The notes: generated by a model from the letters alone, not told the origin. DNA of 64,000 nt from Begonia masoniana (GCA_022432975.1 CM039508.1:45349646-45413645), one strand, 5' to 3'; shown: positions 1 to 13,023, numbered from the stretch's first letter. Program-made: numbers and translations.

Positions 1-28
1 CGACACGTGCTTCACGCGTGACTCCATA

Positions 29-203
29 AGACATCTACCGGTAGACTTTCATCTTCCGATAGACTTACACACCGCATCTACCGACAGACTTTCATCTTCC
101 GATAGACTTACACACCGCATCTACCGATAGACTTTCATCTTCCGATAGACACCAAACCACAACTCAATACCTGCCGATAGGCATCACCTACCGATAGAAA
201 CAG
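29..203. repeat. Short repeated motif cluster (CTACCGATAG-type) inside the LTR
   Basis: A unit of roughly 43 bp containing ctaccgatagactttcatc and cttccgatagacttacacac recurs about three times in a row. Isolated CCGATAG or CCGACA variants follow to about 200. The full LTRs carry further variants upstream (about 6536-6800 and 13306-13570), including gatgacgtcagc and gatgacgtg. The same cluster therefore occurs in all three LTRs. RCCGAC and TGACG cores resemble plant DREB and bZIP binding sites, but the cluster lies toward the 3' part of the LTR in the element's own direction, so a promoter role is uncertain. Confidence 0.75.
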
Positions 204-718
204 AGCGACATTCCGAATACTCTTAACTATACCTATACGACCCCATCTAAGAAGAGAACCTGTCTGCTCTACTGAAATCGCTTTATAAACAATTCAGACC
301 AATGCACCACTCTACATCCATCAAATAATAAATTTCAAATTTCCAAAAAAAATACCAACATCAGAAAGTAAAACTCAATTTGTCCAAAACGCTGAAATCA
401 CTACTGTTATGAAAACTCGATCCATCTAAAATAAAGCATTGATAATAAAACCTTCACTCCACAGACATCAATTAAACTGCCCCATCAGCTGCCAGAACGT
501 TGTGTGGATGCACTCCTCCAACCCAACTAGCCTTCTGTGAACTCAGTAAACACACCTGCTAAAACTTCTTCACCTACATCACAAAACTCATCTATTAGCC
601 TAATGCTAAGCAAGTAAAGCAATAATGCATGAAAAGCTGAAGACATGTCATCCTAGCATGCAGTTTCTACTTTTCTCATCTCTGTTACATATTCATCGTT
701 ATAATCGGATTCCTCTCT

Positions 719-915
719 AAATTGGGAGTTGAATCACTTCTCCCAAAGTATGAACATCCCTGTCTCATTAGGAGTTGGATTAATTCTCCTAACAGTGAAT
801 ATATATATACTGATCAATGTTCAGATCCACTTCGAAATTGGGAGTTGGATCAGTTTTCCCAAAGTATGATCCCTGGCTCATTAAGGGTTGGATTAGTTCC
901 CTTAACAGAAAATGT
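719..915. repeat. Diverged direct repeat inside the LTR
   Basis: A block beginning aaattgggagttgaatcac at 719 is repeated from 835 as aaattgggagttggatcag. Both are followed by a CCCAAAGTATGA core and a ttggattaattctcc-like segment, spaced 116 bp apart and about 80 bp long. Both blocks contain short inverted halves (gggag...ctccc, taggag...ctccta). The same pair is present in the other two LTRs near 7491 and 14259. A 105-codon open frame crossing it starts at TTG and has no recognisable domain, so I do not call it a gene. Confidence 0.7.
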
Positions 916-1634
916 TTCACATAAATCACTTCAGAATGTTCACTTCCTCACTATATCAAAACATGTAAACTCATTTTCGTATATTTTCAAATATATGATG
1001 CATGAAACAGGAAAATATTCAAACACACAAAAATCCTAATGTTCTGTGATGTAGGCCCGAAGGCACAAGCAAACTTTACTTACCTGGATTCCTAGCAAAT
1101 GCTCGGTTAAGAGCTACTTCGGGGGTTTGTTCACCTATATTCATAAACAGAATGTTAAACCTTAATCTAAGCTATTCAGAAATCTAAGGAGTTAGTTTGG
1201 GAACACTACTCATAGAGCATTCCCGAATAAACTCCAAACCCGAACCGCTATTTCTCTCAACTTTTCCAAAATACTCACATTGTCCTAATTCGGTTATCTA
1301 TTCGTCAATACATGAAGAAAACTAAAGAACTTACCTAAGTTGAAGGGTATCGGGAATGGAAATCGTCTGGAGAGCTCTACTGGGTTGAGCTGAAAAATCG
1401 AGAGTGAAATGAGCATTGACGGCTATACCTCATTTACTCTTTCCTTAAATACGTTATCCACAATATAAATTGACAATTACCCTTATGCCCTCACTTAGTT
1501 ACTCATTAACCTAATTGCTATTTCTCCCTATTTCATTCTATAAAATTCACACTTAGAAGATTAATTGGTTATTTTAATTCTAATAAACCGGGTGTTACAA
1601 TCTACCCTCCTTAAAAGAATTTTGTCCTCAAAAT

Positions 1635-4600
1635 TCAGTACCTGAACAATCTTGGATGCTGGTCCATCATGTCTTGCTGGCGTTCCCAAGTTGTCTCCTC
1701 TATATTCTGATTATGCCATAAGACTTTCACTAGTGGAACTTCCTTGTTGCGTAATACTTTCACTGCATAATCCAAGATTCTTACTGGTCTCTCCTCATAG
1801 GTCAGTGTAGGTTGAATTTCAATGTTCTGCTGTTCCACAATCTGAGATGGATCCCTCAAGCACTTCTTAAGCATAGAAATATGGAACACATTGTGGATTC
1901 CTTCCATAGAGTCTGGCAATTGCAGCTCATATGCTGATTTTCCAATCCTTTTCAAGATTGAGAAAGGTCCAACATATCTTGGGTTAAGCTTCCCTCTCTT
2001 CCCAAATCTCACAACTCCTTTGAATGGTGATACCTTAAGAAAAACCTCACTACCAACTTCAAACTCTAACTCTCTGCGCCTCCTGTCAGCATAGCTTTTC
2101 TGTCGACTTTGAGCTGTTAAAATCCTCTGACGGATGAGAGCAACCTTCTCAACAGTTTGCTGCACAATATCAGGACCAAGCAACTGCGCTTCACCAACTT
2201 CATTCCAGTACAAAGGTGATCTGCATTTTCGTCCATACAGTGCTTCATACGGTGCCATTCTTATTGTTGCCTGAAAACTGTTATTGTAAGAAAATTCTAC
2301 TAAAGCTAGGTACTTACTCCAGGAACCTTGGAAATCTAAAACACAAGCACGAAGCATATCTTCTAAAATCTGAATAGTCCTTTCGGATTGTCCATCTGTT
2401 TGAGGGTGGAAAGCTGTACTGAAACTAAGCTGAGTCCCCATTGCCTTATGCAAACTCTTCCAAAACTTAGATGTGAATCTAGCATCTCGGTCTGAAACTA
2501 TGGTGCTTGGAACTCCGTGCAATCTAACAACTTCCTGAACATACAACTCAGCAAGTTGATCCATCGAGTATGTCATCTTCATAGGCAGAAAATGGGATGA
2601 TTTGGTTAAACGGTCAACTATTACCCAAATTGCATCATGTCCTTTTACTGTTTTAGGCAATCCCACAACAAAATCCATGGTTATTTGTTCCCATTTCCAT
2701 TCAGGAACTGGTAAAGGTTGTAACGTTCCTGAGGGTCTCTGATGCTCGGCTTTAATCTGCTGACAACACAAACATGATCCTACATATTCTGCCACACTTC
2801 TTTTCATACTTGGCCACCAGTAATGCTGTTTAAGATCTTTATACATCTTCGTACTCCCAGGGTGAACTGAGAATCTAGAAGAATGAGCCTCAGAAAGAAT
2901 CTCATCACGAAGCTCTTTAATGGCAGGAACAAACCACCTATTCCTAAACTTAAGGATTCCATCGGAAGAATAGTTGAAATCCGATTTGTCCGTGGAGTCT
3001 ATGCTTGACTTGAACTTGTTACAGTCATCATCGTTCGACTGAGCTTCCTTTATCTTCTCAAGAATAGTAGGTCTTAAGGTTATGGCCGAAAGTATAGCTG
3101 ATACGCTAGATACTGCTTCTAGATTAAACCTTCGAAATTCAGATTCTAAGGCTAACGGCATACTGAAACTCATAGTCGGGGCTGATGTTGCTACCCTGCT
3201 CAAGGCATCTGCCACAACATTTGCTTTTCCGGGATGGTATTTGATCTCAAAGTCATAATCTTTTACAAATTCTAACCATCTACGTTGCCTCATATTTAAT
3301 TCTTTTTGAGTGAAAATATATTTCAGACTTTTATGGTCTGAGAATATTTCACAAGATTGTCCATACAGATAATGTCTCCAAATCTTAAGTGCAAACACCA
3401 CTGCAGCTAATTCTAAGTCATGCGTGGGGTAATTCTTCTCATGCGTTTTCAACTGCCTGGAAGCGTAAGCTATAACTTTCCCGTCCTGCATCAAGACACA
3501 GCCCAGTCCAATCTTGGATGCATCACAGTAGATACTATACTTACCACCTTCAACTGGAAGGGTTAAAATAGGAGCATTGGTCAGTTTCTGTTTCAAAGTT
3601 TGGAAACTAAGTTCACATTCATCGGTCCATGTGTACTTTGCATTCTTCCTAGTCAACTTAGTGAGAGGTGTAGCAATCTTTGAAAATCCTTCAATGAACT
3701 TTCTATAGTATCCTGCTAGTCCAAGAAAACTTCTGATATCGGTGGCATTCTTCGGTTGGGGCCATTCCCTAACTGCTTGAACCTTAGCTGGATCGACAGA
3801 TAATCCATTTCCAGAAATGACATGTCCTAAAAAGTGAACTTGGTCCAACCAAAATTCACACTTAGAAAACTTGGCGTATAATTGGTGTTTCAGTAATCCT
3901 AACACTAAGTTTAAGTGTTCTGCATGCTCCTCCTTGGTTTTGGAATAGATTAGAATGTCATCTATAAATACAATGACAAACTTGTCCAAATACTCATGAA
4001 ACACTCTGTTCATAAGATCCATAAAGGCTGCTGGTGCGTTTGTCAAACCAAAAGACATGACCAGAAACTCATAATGTCCATACCTAGTACGAAAGGCAGT
4101 CTTCGGGATATCTTCAGTTTTAACCTTAAGCTGGTAATAACCGGATCTAAGGTCAATTTTTGAGAAAACTCTCGCACCTCTAAGCTGGTCAAATAAGTCA
4201 TCAATTCTCGGCAAAGGGTATTTGTTCTTGACTGTAAGCTTATTCAATTCTCTGTAATCAATGCACATGCGCATTGATCCATCCTTCTTCTTGACAAAAA
4301 GGACAGGTGCACCCCATGGTGAAAAGCTAGGGCGTATGAACCCCTTCTCTAATAGTTCTTCCAATTGTTTCTTTAGTTCCTTGAGCTCAGTTGGAGCTAA
4401 TCTATAAGGATTTTTAGACACAGGCTCGGCTCCGGGGTATACATCTACAACAAATTCAATTTCTCTATCTGGCGGTAAGCCGGGAAGGTCATCTAGAAAC
4501 ACTTCAGGGAAGTCTTGGACAACAAGGATATTTTGAGGAGTTGCCTTTTCTACAAGTTGTGTATCTAGAACACATGCCAAGAAGCACAAGTACTCCTTGC

Positions 4601-4862
4601 ATGGTGAAGGTCTAAAATTTAAAGAAGTCATGACAGACATTTCCTTACTCTTCTCTGAAGCTTGGAAGGTATGTTTCAAACTACCAGGGGGTTGAAAACT
4701 AACTACTCCGGTTCTACAATCAATTGTGGCGTGGTGTTTAAACAACCAGTCCATTCCTAAGATCACATCAAATCCCAAAATATCCATAACAATAAGATCA
4801 GCAGGTAAACTCACATTTCCTACTAACACATCACTGTCTAGCATCACTTGGTTAGAGTGCAT
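1635..4862 (-). CDS. pol: Chromovirus pol: protease tail, reverse transcriptase, RNase H, integrase, chromodomain-like tail
   Basis: Copies element RNA to DNA and inserts it. The 1075-residue frame starts within the aspartic protease ([12 protein letters not shown]), then shows RT blocks ([22 protein letters not shown], catalytic [10 protein letters not shown]), RNase H ([19 protein letters not shown]), integrase zinc finger (H...H...CLCCQQIK) and the integrase D,D,E core ([28 protein letters not shown]). It ends in a chromodomain-like stretch ([16 protein letters not shown]). Compared with copy B it lacks one codon before HQLYAKFSK. The apparent start Met is not the true translation start: the protein should be a Gag-Pol fusion, and a one-base deletion near 4864 breaks the join. 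Confidence 0.9.
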   Translation of the reverse strand: MHSNQVMLDSDVLVGNVSLPADLIVMDILGFDVILGMDWLFKHHATIDCRTGVVSFQPPGSLKHTFQASEKSKEMSVMTSLNFRPSPCKEYLCFLACVLDTQLVEKATPQNILVVQDFPEVFLDDLPGLPPDREIEFVVDVYPGAEPVSKNPYRLAPTELKELKKQLEELLEKGFIRPSFSPWGAPVLFVKKKDGSMRMCIDYRELNKLTVKNKYPLPRIDDLFDQLRGARVFSKIDLRSGYYQLKVKTEDIPKTAFRTRYGHYEFLVMSFGLTNAPAAFMDLMNRVFHEYLDKFVIVFIDDILIYSKTKEEHAEHLNLVLGLLKHQLYAKFSKCEFWLDQVHFLGHVISGNGLSVDPAKVQAVREWPQPKNATDIRSFLGLAGYYRKFIEGFSKIATPLTKLTRKNAKYTWTDECELSFQTLKQKLTNAPILTLPVEGGKYSIYCDASKIGLGCVLMQDGKVIAYASRQLKTHEKNYPTHDLELAAVVFALKIWRHYLYGQSCEIFSDHKSLKYIFTQKELNMRQRRWLEFVKDYDFEIKYHPGKANVVADALSRVATSAPTMSFSMPLALESEFRRFNLEAVSSVSAILSAITLRPTILEKIKEAQSNDDDCNKFKSSIDSTDKSDFNYSSDGILKFRNRWFVPAIKELRDEILSEAHSSRFSVHPGSTKMYKDLKQHYWWPSMKRSVAEYVGSCLCCQQIKAEHQRPSGTLQPLPVPEWKWEQITMDFVVGLPKTVKGHDAIWVIVDRLTKSSHFLPMKMTYSMDQLAELYVQEVVRLHGVPSTIVSDRDARFTSKFWKSLHKAMGTQLSFSTAFHPQTDGQSERTIQILEDMLRACVLDFQGSWSKYLALVEFSYNNSFQATIRMAPYEALYGRKCRSPLYWNEVGEAQLLGPDIVQQTVEKVALIRQRILTAQSRQKSYADRRRRELEFEVGSEVFLKVSPFKGVVRFGKRGKLNPRYVGPFSILKRIGKSAYELQLPDSMEGIHNVFHISMLKKCLRDPSQIVEQQNIEIQPTLTYEERPVRILDYAVKVLRNKEVPLVKVLWHNQNIEETTWERQQDMMDQHPRLFRY

Positions 4863-6115
4863 GCTTCACCAGAGGGTAAAGCGACATTAAACATATGCAT
4901 GGAAGGGGTAAACTGTACATCTAACTTATTGGCAAAAGTAGATGCTATAAATGAGTGCGTTGCACCAGAGTCTAATAAAGTGAAAGCAGGTACTGAATTG
5001 ATCAATATAGTACCTGACACTACAGCAGGCTGTTCCTCTTCTCCTGACTCTACCATTGAGAATATCCTCGGTTTAACCATAGCAGGGCCACTCTTAGGGA
5101 TTGGACAGTCTCTAACCATGTGTCCTGTCTTGTTACAGTTGAAGCATTTAAGGACTCTAGGCTTCGAGCACTCCTTGAATGTATGTCCAACCTCCTCACA
5201 GTTGAAACATTTCCCAAATCCCATTCTGCATTCCCCGGGGTGGTTCTTCAAGCACTTAGGACACTGAGGAAATTTCCTGACATTCTGCACCTTTCCTCCT
5301 TCTCCTTGGCTACTTTGGCCTTCACTTGGCCTCTTCATCCCTCTATGAGGATGTGGCTGAACAAACCTTTGTGGGGCTTCCTTCGGTCCAGCACACTTCC
5401 TCTCAGCTTCTTCTACTTCCAGGGCAGTGGACACAACTTCACTTAATGTCAAACCCTTAATTCCACAGAATTTAACCCCTCTATAAATTTCAGGCTTAAG
5501 TCCATGCACAAATTTGAACACCTTATCCTCATCCTGGTGAGCAAAATGTCCAGCAAACCTGGACAGAGACTCAAACTGTCTACTATACTCGGCCACAGAC
5601 CCCGTCTGCTTCAAGTTCAGAAATTCCAACTTCTTTGCAGTCTGAACAGTGCTGTTAAAATACTTCTCATAGAAAATGTCCTTGAATTGAGACCAAGGCA
5701 TCGCCAAAACATCAGTGGCGGTCTCAATAGTTTCCCACCAAAGTTGAGCATCTCCAGCCAGATGAAATGTTGCCAATGTGACCTTGTCTCCCTCTCCAAT
5801 GTTGGCACACCTGAACATGCTCTCTATCTTCCTAAGCCATCCTTCAGCAATAACTGGATCAGTTGACTGACCATCAAACGTGGGTGGTCTTAGTCTCCGG
5901 AACCTATCTCCAGAATTCTCACTGTTAGAACCAGAGTTAGCACTCCCATGTGCTTCCCGACTCAACAACACACCTAGCTGATCGGACTGCTGACGCACAA
6001 TGTCTGTCTGCTGGCGCATCAGCTCAGTCAGTTGTCTGATCACACTAGAGTCCTCCTCACGTCTTGGACTTGGTACCTCTCTTGGTATCCTCGGTCTTCC
6101 TGGTCGTCTAGCCAT
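4844..6115 (-). CDS. gag: Chromovirus Gag with zinc knuckles and start of aspartic protease
   Basis: Structural capsid protein followed by the protease. A 423-residue frame starts at ATG (6115). It has a Gln/Arg-rich N terminus, the plant retrotransposon gag domain ([24 protein letters not shown]), three cysteine knuckles ([40 protein letters not shown]) and the protease active site [10 protein letters not shown]. The last residues after ALPSGE are out of frame: copy B reads gctttcacc where this copy has gcttcacc. Restoring that base would fuse it to pol, as in copy B. Confidence 0.9.
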   Translation of the reverse strand: MARRPGRPRIPREVPSPRREEDSSVIRQLTELMRQQTDIVRQQSDQLGVLLSREAHGSANSGSNSENSGDRFRRLRPPTFDGQSTDPVIAEGWLRKIESMFRCANIGEGDKVTLATFHLAGDAQLWWETIETATDVLAMPWSQFKDIFYEKYFNSTVQTAKKLEFLNLKQTGSVAEYSRQFESLSRFAGHFAHQDEDKVFKFVHGLKPEIYRGVKFCGIKGLTLSEVVSTALEVEEAERKCAGPKEAPQRFVQPHPHRGMKRPSEGQSSQGEGGKVQNVRKFPQCPKCLKNHPGECRMGFGKCFNCEEVGHTFKECSKPRVLKCFNCNKTGHMVRDCPIPKSGPAMVKPRIFSMVESGEEEQPAVVSGTILINSVPAFTLLDSGATHSFIASTFANKLDVQFTPSMHMFNVALPSGEACTLTK

Positions 6116-6253
6116 ATGCTAAATTCCTGGACAGGGTTAAGTATGCTCGTAAATATCTAATAACTAAGGTCAAGGTAAACACTTACAGTTGTTGGAGTGC
6201 TTCCATGCAACGATCGGCACTGATGAGTAATCTTTTGAACAGTTTAACTGAAT

Positions 6254-6266
6254 GTCTCTGATACCA
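6254..6266 (-). other. Primer binding site, copy A (initiator Met tRNA)
   Basis: On the minus strand, three bases inside the LTR, the sequence is TGGTATCAGAGAC. It matches the standard plant tRNA-iMet primer site TGGTATCAGAGCC at 12 of 13 positions. Its position next to the LTR that opens TGTAACGCCCC on the plus strand fixes the element's direction as leftward. Confidence 0.92.
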
Positions 6267-6269
6267 TAC

Positions 6270-8370
6270 TGTAACGCCCCGAGTTATCTGAACCCGGTTC
6301 GCTACCCATAACATTATCATGACTAAGAAATTTTGATAATAAATTCAAAGCTTCACTCGACAGTCAAGATTAGACTTCTCAAAATATTTAAAACTTGCAG
6401 CAGAAATTCTTTTTGAACAACAATGAAGTTAAACAAAACTGTGAAAAACATTATTAAAATAGTCATTGGGAATGTTAAGAAATATTCAGCCGAAAGGAAT
6501 GAGGGTTTAAGGCACGAAATACTCTTTCGGTTTCAGAAGACAACGCATCTGCCGACGACTAAGTCAACGGAAGAAGCAGGAATAGAAAACCGAGGACTCC
6601 TGCCGATGACGTCAGCCGGAAGGAAGGAAAACAAAAGACATCACTCGGTAGACTTCATCTACCGATGACGTGTACAAACAACGCAACACCCTCCGCCGAT
6701 AATGCCAATACAACTCTTTCCGATAGAATTAAAATACACACTACATCTTCCGATCAATTAGACTACATCTGCCGACACGTGCTTCACGCGTGACTCCATA
6801 AGACATCTACCGGTAGACTTTCATCTTCCGATAGACTTACACACCGCATCTACCGACAGACTTTCATCTTCCGATAGACTTACACACCGCATCTACCGAT
6901 AGACTTTCATCTTCCGATAGACACCAAACCACAACTCAATACCTGCCGATAGGCATCACCTACCGATAGAAACAGAGCGACATTCCGAATACTCTTAACT
7001 ATACCTATACGACCCCATCTAAGAAGAGAACCTGTCTGCTCTACTGAAATCGCTTTATAAACAATTCAGACCAATGCACCACTCTACATCCATCAAATAA
7101 TAAATTTCAAATTTCCAAAAAAAATACCAACATCAGAAAGTAAAACTCAATTTGTCCAAAACGCTGAAATCACTACTGTTATGAAAACTCGATCCATCTA
7201 AAATAAAGCATTGATAATAAAACCTTCACTCCACAGACATCAATTAAACTGCCCCATCAGCTGCCAGAACGTTGTGTGGATGCACTCCTCCAACCCAACT
7301 AGCCTTCTGTGAACTCAGTAAACACACCTGCTAAAACTTCTTCACCTACATCACAAAACTCATCTATTAGCCTAATGCTAAGCAAGTAAAGCAATAATGC
7401 ATGAAAAGCTGAAGACATGTCATCCTAGCATGCAGTTTCTACTTTTCTCATCTCTGTTACATATTCATCGTTATAATCGGATTCCTCTCTAAATTGGGAG
7501 TTGAATCACTTCTCCCAAAGTATGAACATCCCTGTCTCATTAGGAGTTGGATTAATTCTCCTAACAGTGAATATATATATACTGATCAATGTTCAGATCC
7601 ACTTCGAAATTGGGAGTTGGATCAGTTTTCCCAAAGTATGATCCCTGGCTCATTAAGGGTTGGATTAGTTCCCTTAACAGAAAATGTTTCACATAAATCA
7701 CTTCAGAATGTTCACTTCCTCACTATATCAAAACATGTAAACTCATTTTCGTATATTTTCAAATATATGATGCATGAAACAGGAAAATATTCAAACACAC
7801 AAAAATCCTAATGTTCTGTGATGTAGGCCCGAAGGCACAAGCAAACTTTACTTACCTGGATTCCTAGCAAATGCTCGGTTAAGAGCTACTTCGGGGGTTT
7901 GTTCACCTATATTCATAAACAGAATGTTAAACCTTAATCTAAGCTATTCAGAAATCTAAGGAGTTAGTTTGGGAACACTACTCATAGAGCATTCCCGAAT
8001 AAACTCCAAACCCGAACCGCTATTTCTCTCAACTTTTCCAAAATACTCACATTGTCCTAATTCGGTTATCTATTCGTCAATACATGAAGAAAACTAAAGA
8101 ACTTACCTAAGTTGAAGGGTATCGGGAATGGAAATCGTCTGGAGAGCTCTACTGGGTTGAGCTGAAAAATCGAGAGTGAAATGAGCATTGACGGCTATAC
8201 CTCATTTACTCTTTCCTTAAATACGTTATCCACAATATAAATTGACAATTACCCTTATGCCCTCACTTAGTTACTCATTAACCTAATTGCTATTTCTCCC
8301 TATTTCATTCTATAAAATTCACACTTAGAAGATTAATTGGTTATTTTAATTCTAATAAACGGGTGTTACA
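6270..8370 (-). repeat. Complete LTR shared by copies A and B
   Basis: 2101 bp bounded by the inverted ends TGTAACGCCC and GGGTGTTACA. It serves as 5' LTR of copy A and 3' LTR of copy B. No target duplication or break interrupts it, which argues against two independent insertions side by side. Compared with 13040-15139 I saw only single-base length differences in short homopolymers (for example TTTT/TTT near 6331 and AAAA/AAA near 6391) and no substitutions. Confidence 0.95.
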
Positions 8371-8470
8371 ATCTACCCTCCTTAAAAGAATTTTGTCCTC
8401 AAAATTCAGTACCTGAACAATCTTGGATGCTGGTCCATCATGTCTTGCTGGCGTTCCCAAGTTGTCTCCT

Positions 8471-11400
8471 CTATATTCTGATTATGCATAAGACTTTCAC
8501 TAGTGGAACTTCCTTGTTGCGTAATACTTTCACTGCATAATCCAAGATTCTTACTGGTCTCTCCTCATAGGTCAGTGTAGGTTGAATTTCAATGTTCTGC
8601 TGTTCCACAATCTGAGATGGATCCCTCAAGCACTTCTTAAGCATAGAAATATGGAACACATTGTGGATTCCTTCCATAGAGTCTGGCAATTGCAGCTCAT
8701 ATGCTGATTTTCCAATCCTTTTCAAGATTGAGAAAGGTCCAACATATCTTGGGTTAAGCTTCCCTCTCTTCCCAAATCTCACAACTCCTTTGAATGGTGA
8801 TACCTTAAGAAAAACCTCACTACCAACTTCAAACTCTAACTCTCTGCGCCTCCTGTCAGCATAGCTTTTCTGTCGACTTTGAGCTGTTAAAATCCTCTGA
8901 CGGATGAGAGCAACCTTCTCAACAGTTTGCTGCACAATATCAGGACCAAGCAACTGCGCTTCACCAACTTCATTCCAGTACAAAGGTGATCTGCATTTTC
9001 GTCCATACAGTGCTTCATACGGTGCCATTCTTATTGTTGCCTGAAAACTGTTATTGTAAGAAAATTCTACTAAAGCTAGGTACTTACTCCAGGAACCTTG
9101 GAAATCTAAAACACAAGCACGAAGCATATCTTCTAAAATCTGAATAGTCCTTTCGGATTGTCCATCTGTTTGAGGGTGGAAAGCTGTACTGAAACTAAGC
9201 TGAGTCCCCATTGCCTTATGCAAACTCTTCCAAAACTTAGATGTGAATCTAGCATCTCGGTCTGAAACTATGGTGCTTGGAACTCCGTGCAATCTAACAA
9301 CTTCCTGAACCTACAACTCAGCAAGTTGATCCATCGAGTATGTCATCTTCATAGGCAGAAAATGGGATGATTTGGTTAAACGGTCAACTATTACCCAAAT
9401 TGCATCATGTCCTTTTACTGTTTTAGGCAATCCCACAACAAAATCCATGGTTATTTGTTCCCATTTCCATTCAGGAACTGGTAAAGGTTGTAACGTTCCT
9501 GAGGGTCTCTGATGCTCGGCTTTAATCTGCTGACAACACAAACATGATCCTACATATTCTGCCACACTTCTTTTCATACTTGGCCACCAGTAATGCTGTT
9601 TAAGATCTTTATACATCTTCGTACTCCAGGGTGAACTGAGAATCTAGAAGAATGAGCCTCAGAAAGAATCTCATCACGAAGCTCTTTAATGGCAGGAACA
9701 AACCACCTATTCCTAAACTTAAGGATTCCATCGGAAGAATAGTTGAAATCCGATTGTCCGTGGAGTCTATGCTTGACTTGAACTTGTTACAGTCATCATC
9801 GTTCGACTGAGCTTCCTTTATCTTCTCAAGAATAGTAGGTCTTAAGGTTATGGCCGAAAGTATAGCTGATACGCTAGATACTGCTTCTAGATTAAACCTT
9901 CGAAATTCAGATTCTAAGGCTAACGGCATACTGAAACTCATAGTCGGGGCTGATGTTGCTACCCTGCTCAAGGCATCTGCCACAACATTTGCTTTTCCGG
10001 GATGGTATTTGATCTCAAAGTCATAATCTTTTACAAATTCTAACCATCTACGTTGCCTCATATTTAATTCTTTTTGAGTGAAAATATATTTCAGACTTTT
10101 ATGGTCTGAGAATATTTCACAAGATTGTCCATACAGATAATGTCTCCAAATCTTAAGTGCAAACACCACTGCAGCTAATTCTAAGTCATGCGTGGGGTAA
10201 TTCTTCTCATGCGTTTTCAACTGCCTGGAAGCGTAAGCTATAACTTTCCCGTCCTGCATCAAGACACAGCCCAGTCCAATCTTGGATGCATCACAGTAGA
10301 TACTATACTTACCACCTTCAACTGGAAGGGTTAAAATAGGAGCATTGGTCAGTTTCTGTTTCAAAGTTTGGAAACTAAGTTCACATTCATCGGTCCATGT
10401 GTACTTTGCATTCTTCCTAGTCAACTTAGTGAGAGGTGTAGCAATCTTTGAAAATCCTTCAATGAACTTTCTATAGTATCCTGCTAGTCCAAGAAAACTT
10501 CTGATATCGGTGGCATTCTTCGGTTGGGGCCATTCCCTAACTGCTTGAACCTTAGCTGGATCGACAGATAATCCATTTCCAGAAATGACATGTCCTAAAA
10601 AGTGAACTTGGTCCAACCAAAATTCACACTTAGAAAACTTGGCGTATAATTGGTGCTGTTTCAGTAATCCTAACACTAAGTTTAAGTGTTCTGCATGCTC
10701 CTCCTTGGTTTTGGAATAGATTAGAATGTCATCTATAAATACAATGACAAACTTGTCCAAATACTCATGAAACACTCTGTTCATAAGATCCATAAAGGCT
10801 GCTGGTGCGTTTGTCAAACCAAAAGACATGACCAGAAACTCATAATGTCCATACCTAGTACGAAAGGCAGTCTTCGGGATATCTTCAGTTTTAACCTTAA
10901 GCTGGTAATAACCGGATCTAAGGTCAATTTTGAGAAAAACTCTCGCACCTCTAAGCTGGTCAAATAAGTCATCAATTCTCGGCAAAGGGTATTTGTTCTT
11001 GACTGTAAGCTTATTCAATTCTCTGTAATCAATGCACATGCGCATTGATCCATCCTTCTTCTTGACAAAAAGGACAGGTGCACCCCATGGTGAAAAGCTA
11101 GGGCGTATGAACCCCTTCTCTAATAGTTCTTCCAATTGTTTCTTTAGTTCCTTGAGCTCAGTTGGAGCTAATCTATAAGGATTTTTAGACACAGGCTCGG
11201 CTCCGGGGTATACATCTACAACAAATTCAATTCTCTATCTGGCGGTAAGCCGGGAAGGTCATCTAGAAACACTTCAGGGAAGTCTTGGACAACAAGGATA
11301 TTTTGAGGAGTTGCCTTTCTACAAGTTGTGTATCTAGAACACATGCCAAGAAGCACAAGTACTCCTTGCATGGTGAAGGTCTAAAATTTTAAAGAAGTCA

Positions 11401-12885
11401 TGACAGACATTTCCTTACTCTTCTCTGAAGCTTGGAAGGTATGTTTCAAACTACCAGGGGGTTGAAAACTAACTACTCCGGTTCTACAATCAATTGTGGC
11501 GTGGTGTTTAAACAACCAGTCCATTCCTAAGATCACATCAAATCCCAAAATATCCATAACAATAAGATCAGCAGGTAAACTCACATTTCCTACTAACACA
11601 TCACTGTCTAGCATCACTTGGTTAGAGTGCATGCTTTCACCAGAGGGTAAAGCGACATTAAACATATGCATGGAAGGGGTAAACTGTACATCTAACTTAT
11701 TGGCAAAAGTAGATGCTATAAATGAGTGCGTTGCACCAGAGTCTAATAAAGTGAAAGCAGGTACTGAATTGATCAATATAGTACCTGACACTACAGCAGG
11801 CTGTTCCTCTTCTCCTGACTCTACCATTGAGAATATCCTCGGTTTAACCATAGCAGGGCCACTCTTAGGGATTGGACAGTCTCTAACCATGTGTCCTGTC
11901 TTGTTACAGTTGAAGCATTTAAGGACTCTAGGCTTCGAGCACTCCTTGAATGTATGTCCAACCTCCTCACAGTTGAAACATTTCCCAAATCCCATTCTGC
12001 ATTCCCCGGGGTGGTTCTTCAAGCACTTAGGACACTGAGGAAATTTCCTGACATTCTGCACCTTTCCTCCTTCTCCTTGGCTACTTTGGCCTTCACTTGG
12101 CCTCTTCATCCCTCTATGAGGATGTGGCTGAACAAACCTTTGTGGGGCTTCCTTCGGTCCAGCACACTTCCTCTCAGCTTCTTCTACTTCCAGGGCAGTG
12201 GACACAACTTCACTTAATGTCAACCCTTAATTCCACAGAATTTAACCCCTCTATAAATTTCAGGCTTAAGTCCATGCACAAATTTGAACACCTTATCCTC
12301 ATCCTGGTGAGCAAAATGTCCAGCAAACCTGGACAGAGACTCAAACTGTCTACTATACTCGGCCACAGACCCCGTCTGCTTCAAGTTCAGAAATTCCAAC
12401 TTCTTTGCAGTCTGAACAGTGCTGTTAAAATACTTCTCATAGAAAATGTCCTTGAATTGAGACCAAGGCATCGCCAAAACATCAGTGGCGGTCTCAATAG
12501 TTTCCCACCAAAGTTGAGCATCTCCAGCCAGATGAAATGTTGCCAATGTGACCTTGTCTCCCTCTCCAATGTTGGCACACCTGAACATGCTCTCTATCTT
12601 CCTAAGCCATCCTTCAGCAATAACTGGATCAGTTGACTGACCATCAAACGTGGGTGGTCTTAGTCTCCGGAACCTATCTCCAGAATTCTCACTGTTAGAA
12701 CCAGAGTTAGCACTCCCATGTGCTTCCCGACTCAACAACACACCTAGCTGATCGGACTGCTGACGCACAATGTCTGTCTGCTGGCGCATCAGCTCAGTCA
12801 GTTGTCTGATCACACTAGAGTCCTCCTCACGTCTTGGACTTGGTACCTCTCTTGGTATCCTCGGTCTTCCTGGTCGTCTAGCCAT
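8471..12885 (-). pseudogene. Gag-Pol polyprotein of copy B, frame-broken
   Basis: Same domain order as copy A. Intact pieces are Gag from ATG 12885 to about 12220, zinc knuckles plus protease 12223-11381, RT-RNase H 11192-9609, integrase part 9616-9311, and integrase core plus tail 9292-8471. Breaks relative to copy A are single missing bases near 12222, 11317, 11232, 9754, 9627 and 8487, an extra T near 11389, and a TAT to TAG nonsense change near 9311. The gag-to-protease join, broken in copy A, is open here. Nearly all differences are one-base changes in homopolymer runs, which could be real decay or unpolished sequence. Confidence 0.85.
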
Positions 12886-13023
12886 ATGCTAAATTCCTGG
12901 ACAGGGTTAAGTATGCTCGTAAATATCTAATAACTAAGGTCAAGGTAAACACTTACAGTTGTTGGAGTGCTTCCATGCAACGATCGGCACTGATGAGTAA
13001 TCTTTTGAACAGTTTAACTGAAT

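Larger units (their letters stand above)
1..1599 (-). repeat. Partial 3' LTR of copy A
   Basis: Aligns base for base with 6773-8370; the only difference I found is one missing base in the shared LTR near the GGGTGTTACA end. About 500 bp of this LTR lies off the left edge. It ends GGGTGTTACA at 1599, the inverted match of the TGTAACGCCC that opens the complete LTRs. Immediately inside it (1600-1614) the minus strand reads a purine-rich AAGGAGGGTAGAT, the expected polypurine tract for plus-strand priming. Confidence 0.93.
1..8370 (-). mobile_element. Ty3/gypsy chromovirus (Tekay/Del-like), copy A, left LTR cut by the window edge
   Basis: Read on the minus strand the order is LTR (6270-8370), primer site, gag-protease, reverse transcriptase, RNase H, integrase, C-terminal chromodomain-like segment, polypurine tract, LTR (1-1599, partial). 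The pol order RT-RH-IN is diagnostic of Ty3/gypsy, and the chromodomain-like tail together with LTRs of about 2.1 kb fits the Tekay/Del branch of chromoviruses. Coding capacity is nearly complete, with one frame break between gag-protease and pol. It shares its right LTR with copy B. Lineage placement is inference from domain architecture, not from a tree. Confidence 0.93.

Noticed and set aside
29..203. CRISPR-like regular repeats
   Set aside because: The repeats are irregular, lack unique spacers, sit within plant LTRs and there are no cas genes; this is eukaryotic DNA.
722..1039. 105-codon open frame, repeated at 7494-7811 and 14262-14579
   Set aside because: It starts at TTG, lies wholly inside the LTR across a direct repeat, and has no domain; its repetition simply follows the three LTR copies.
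6423..6668. 81-codon open frame in the LTRs (also 13191-13436)
   Set aside because: Small, inside the LTR, no recognisable product; conserved only because the LTRs are near identical.
6270..8370. Two independent adjacent chromovirus insertions
   Set aside because: The middle LTR is single and uninterrupted with no internal target duplication, so a shared-LTR array fits better.
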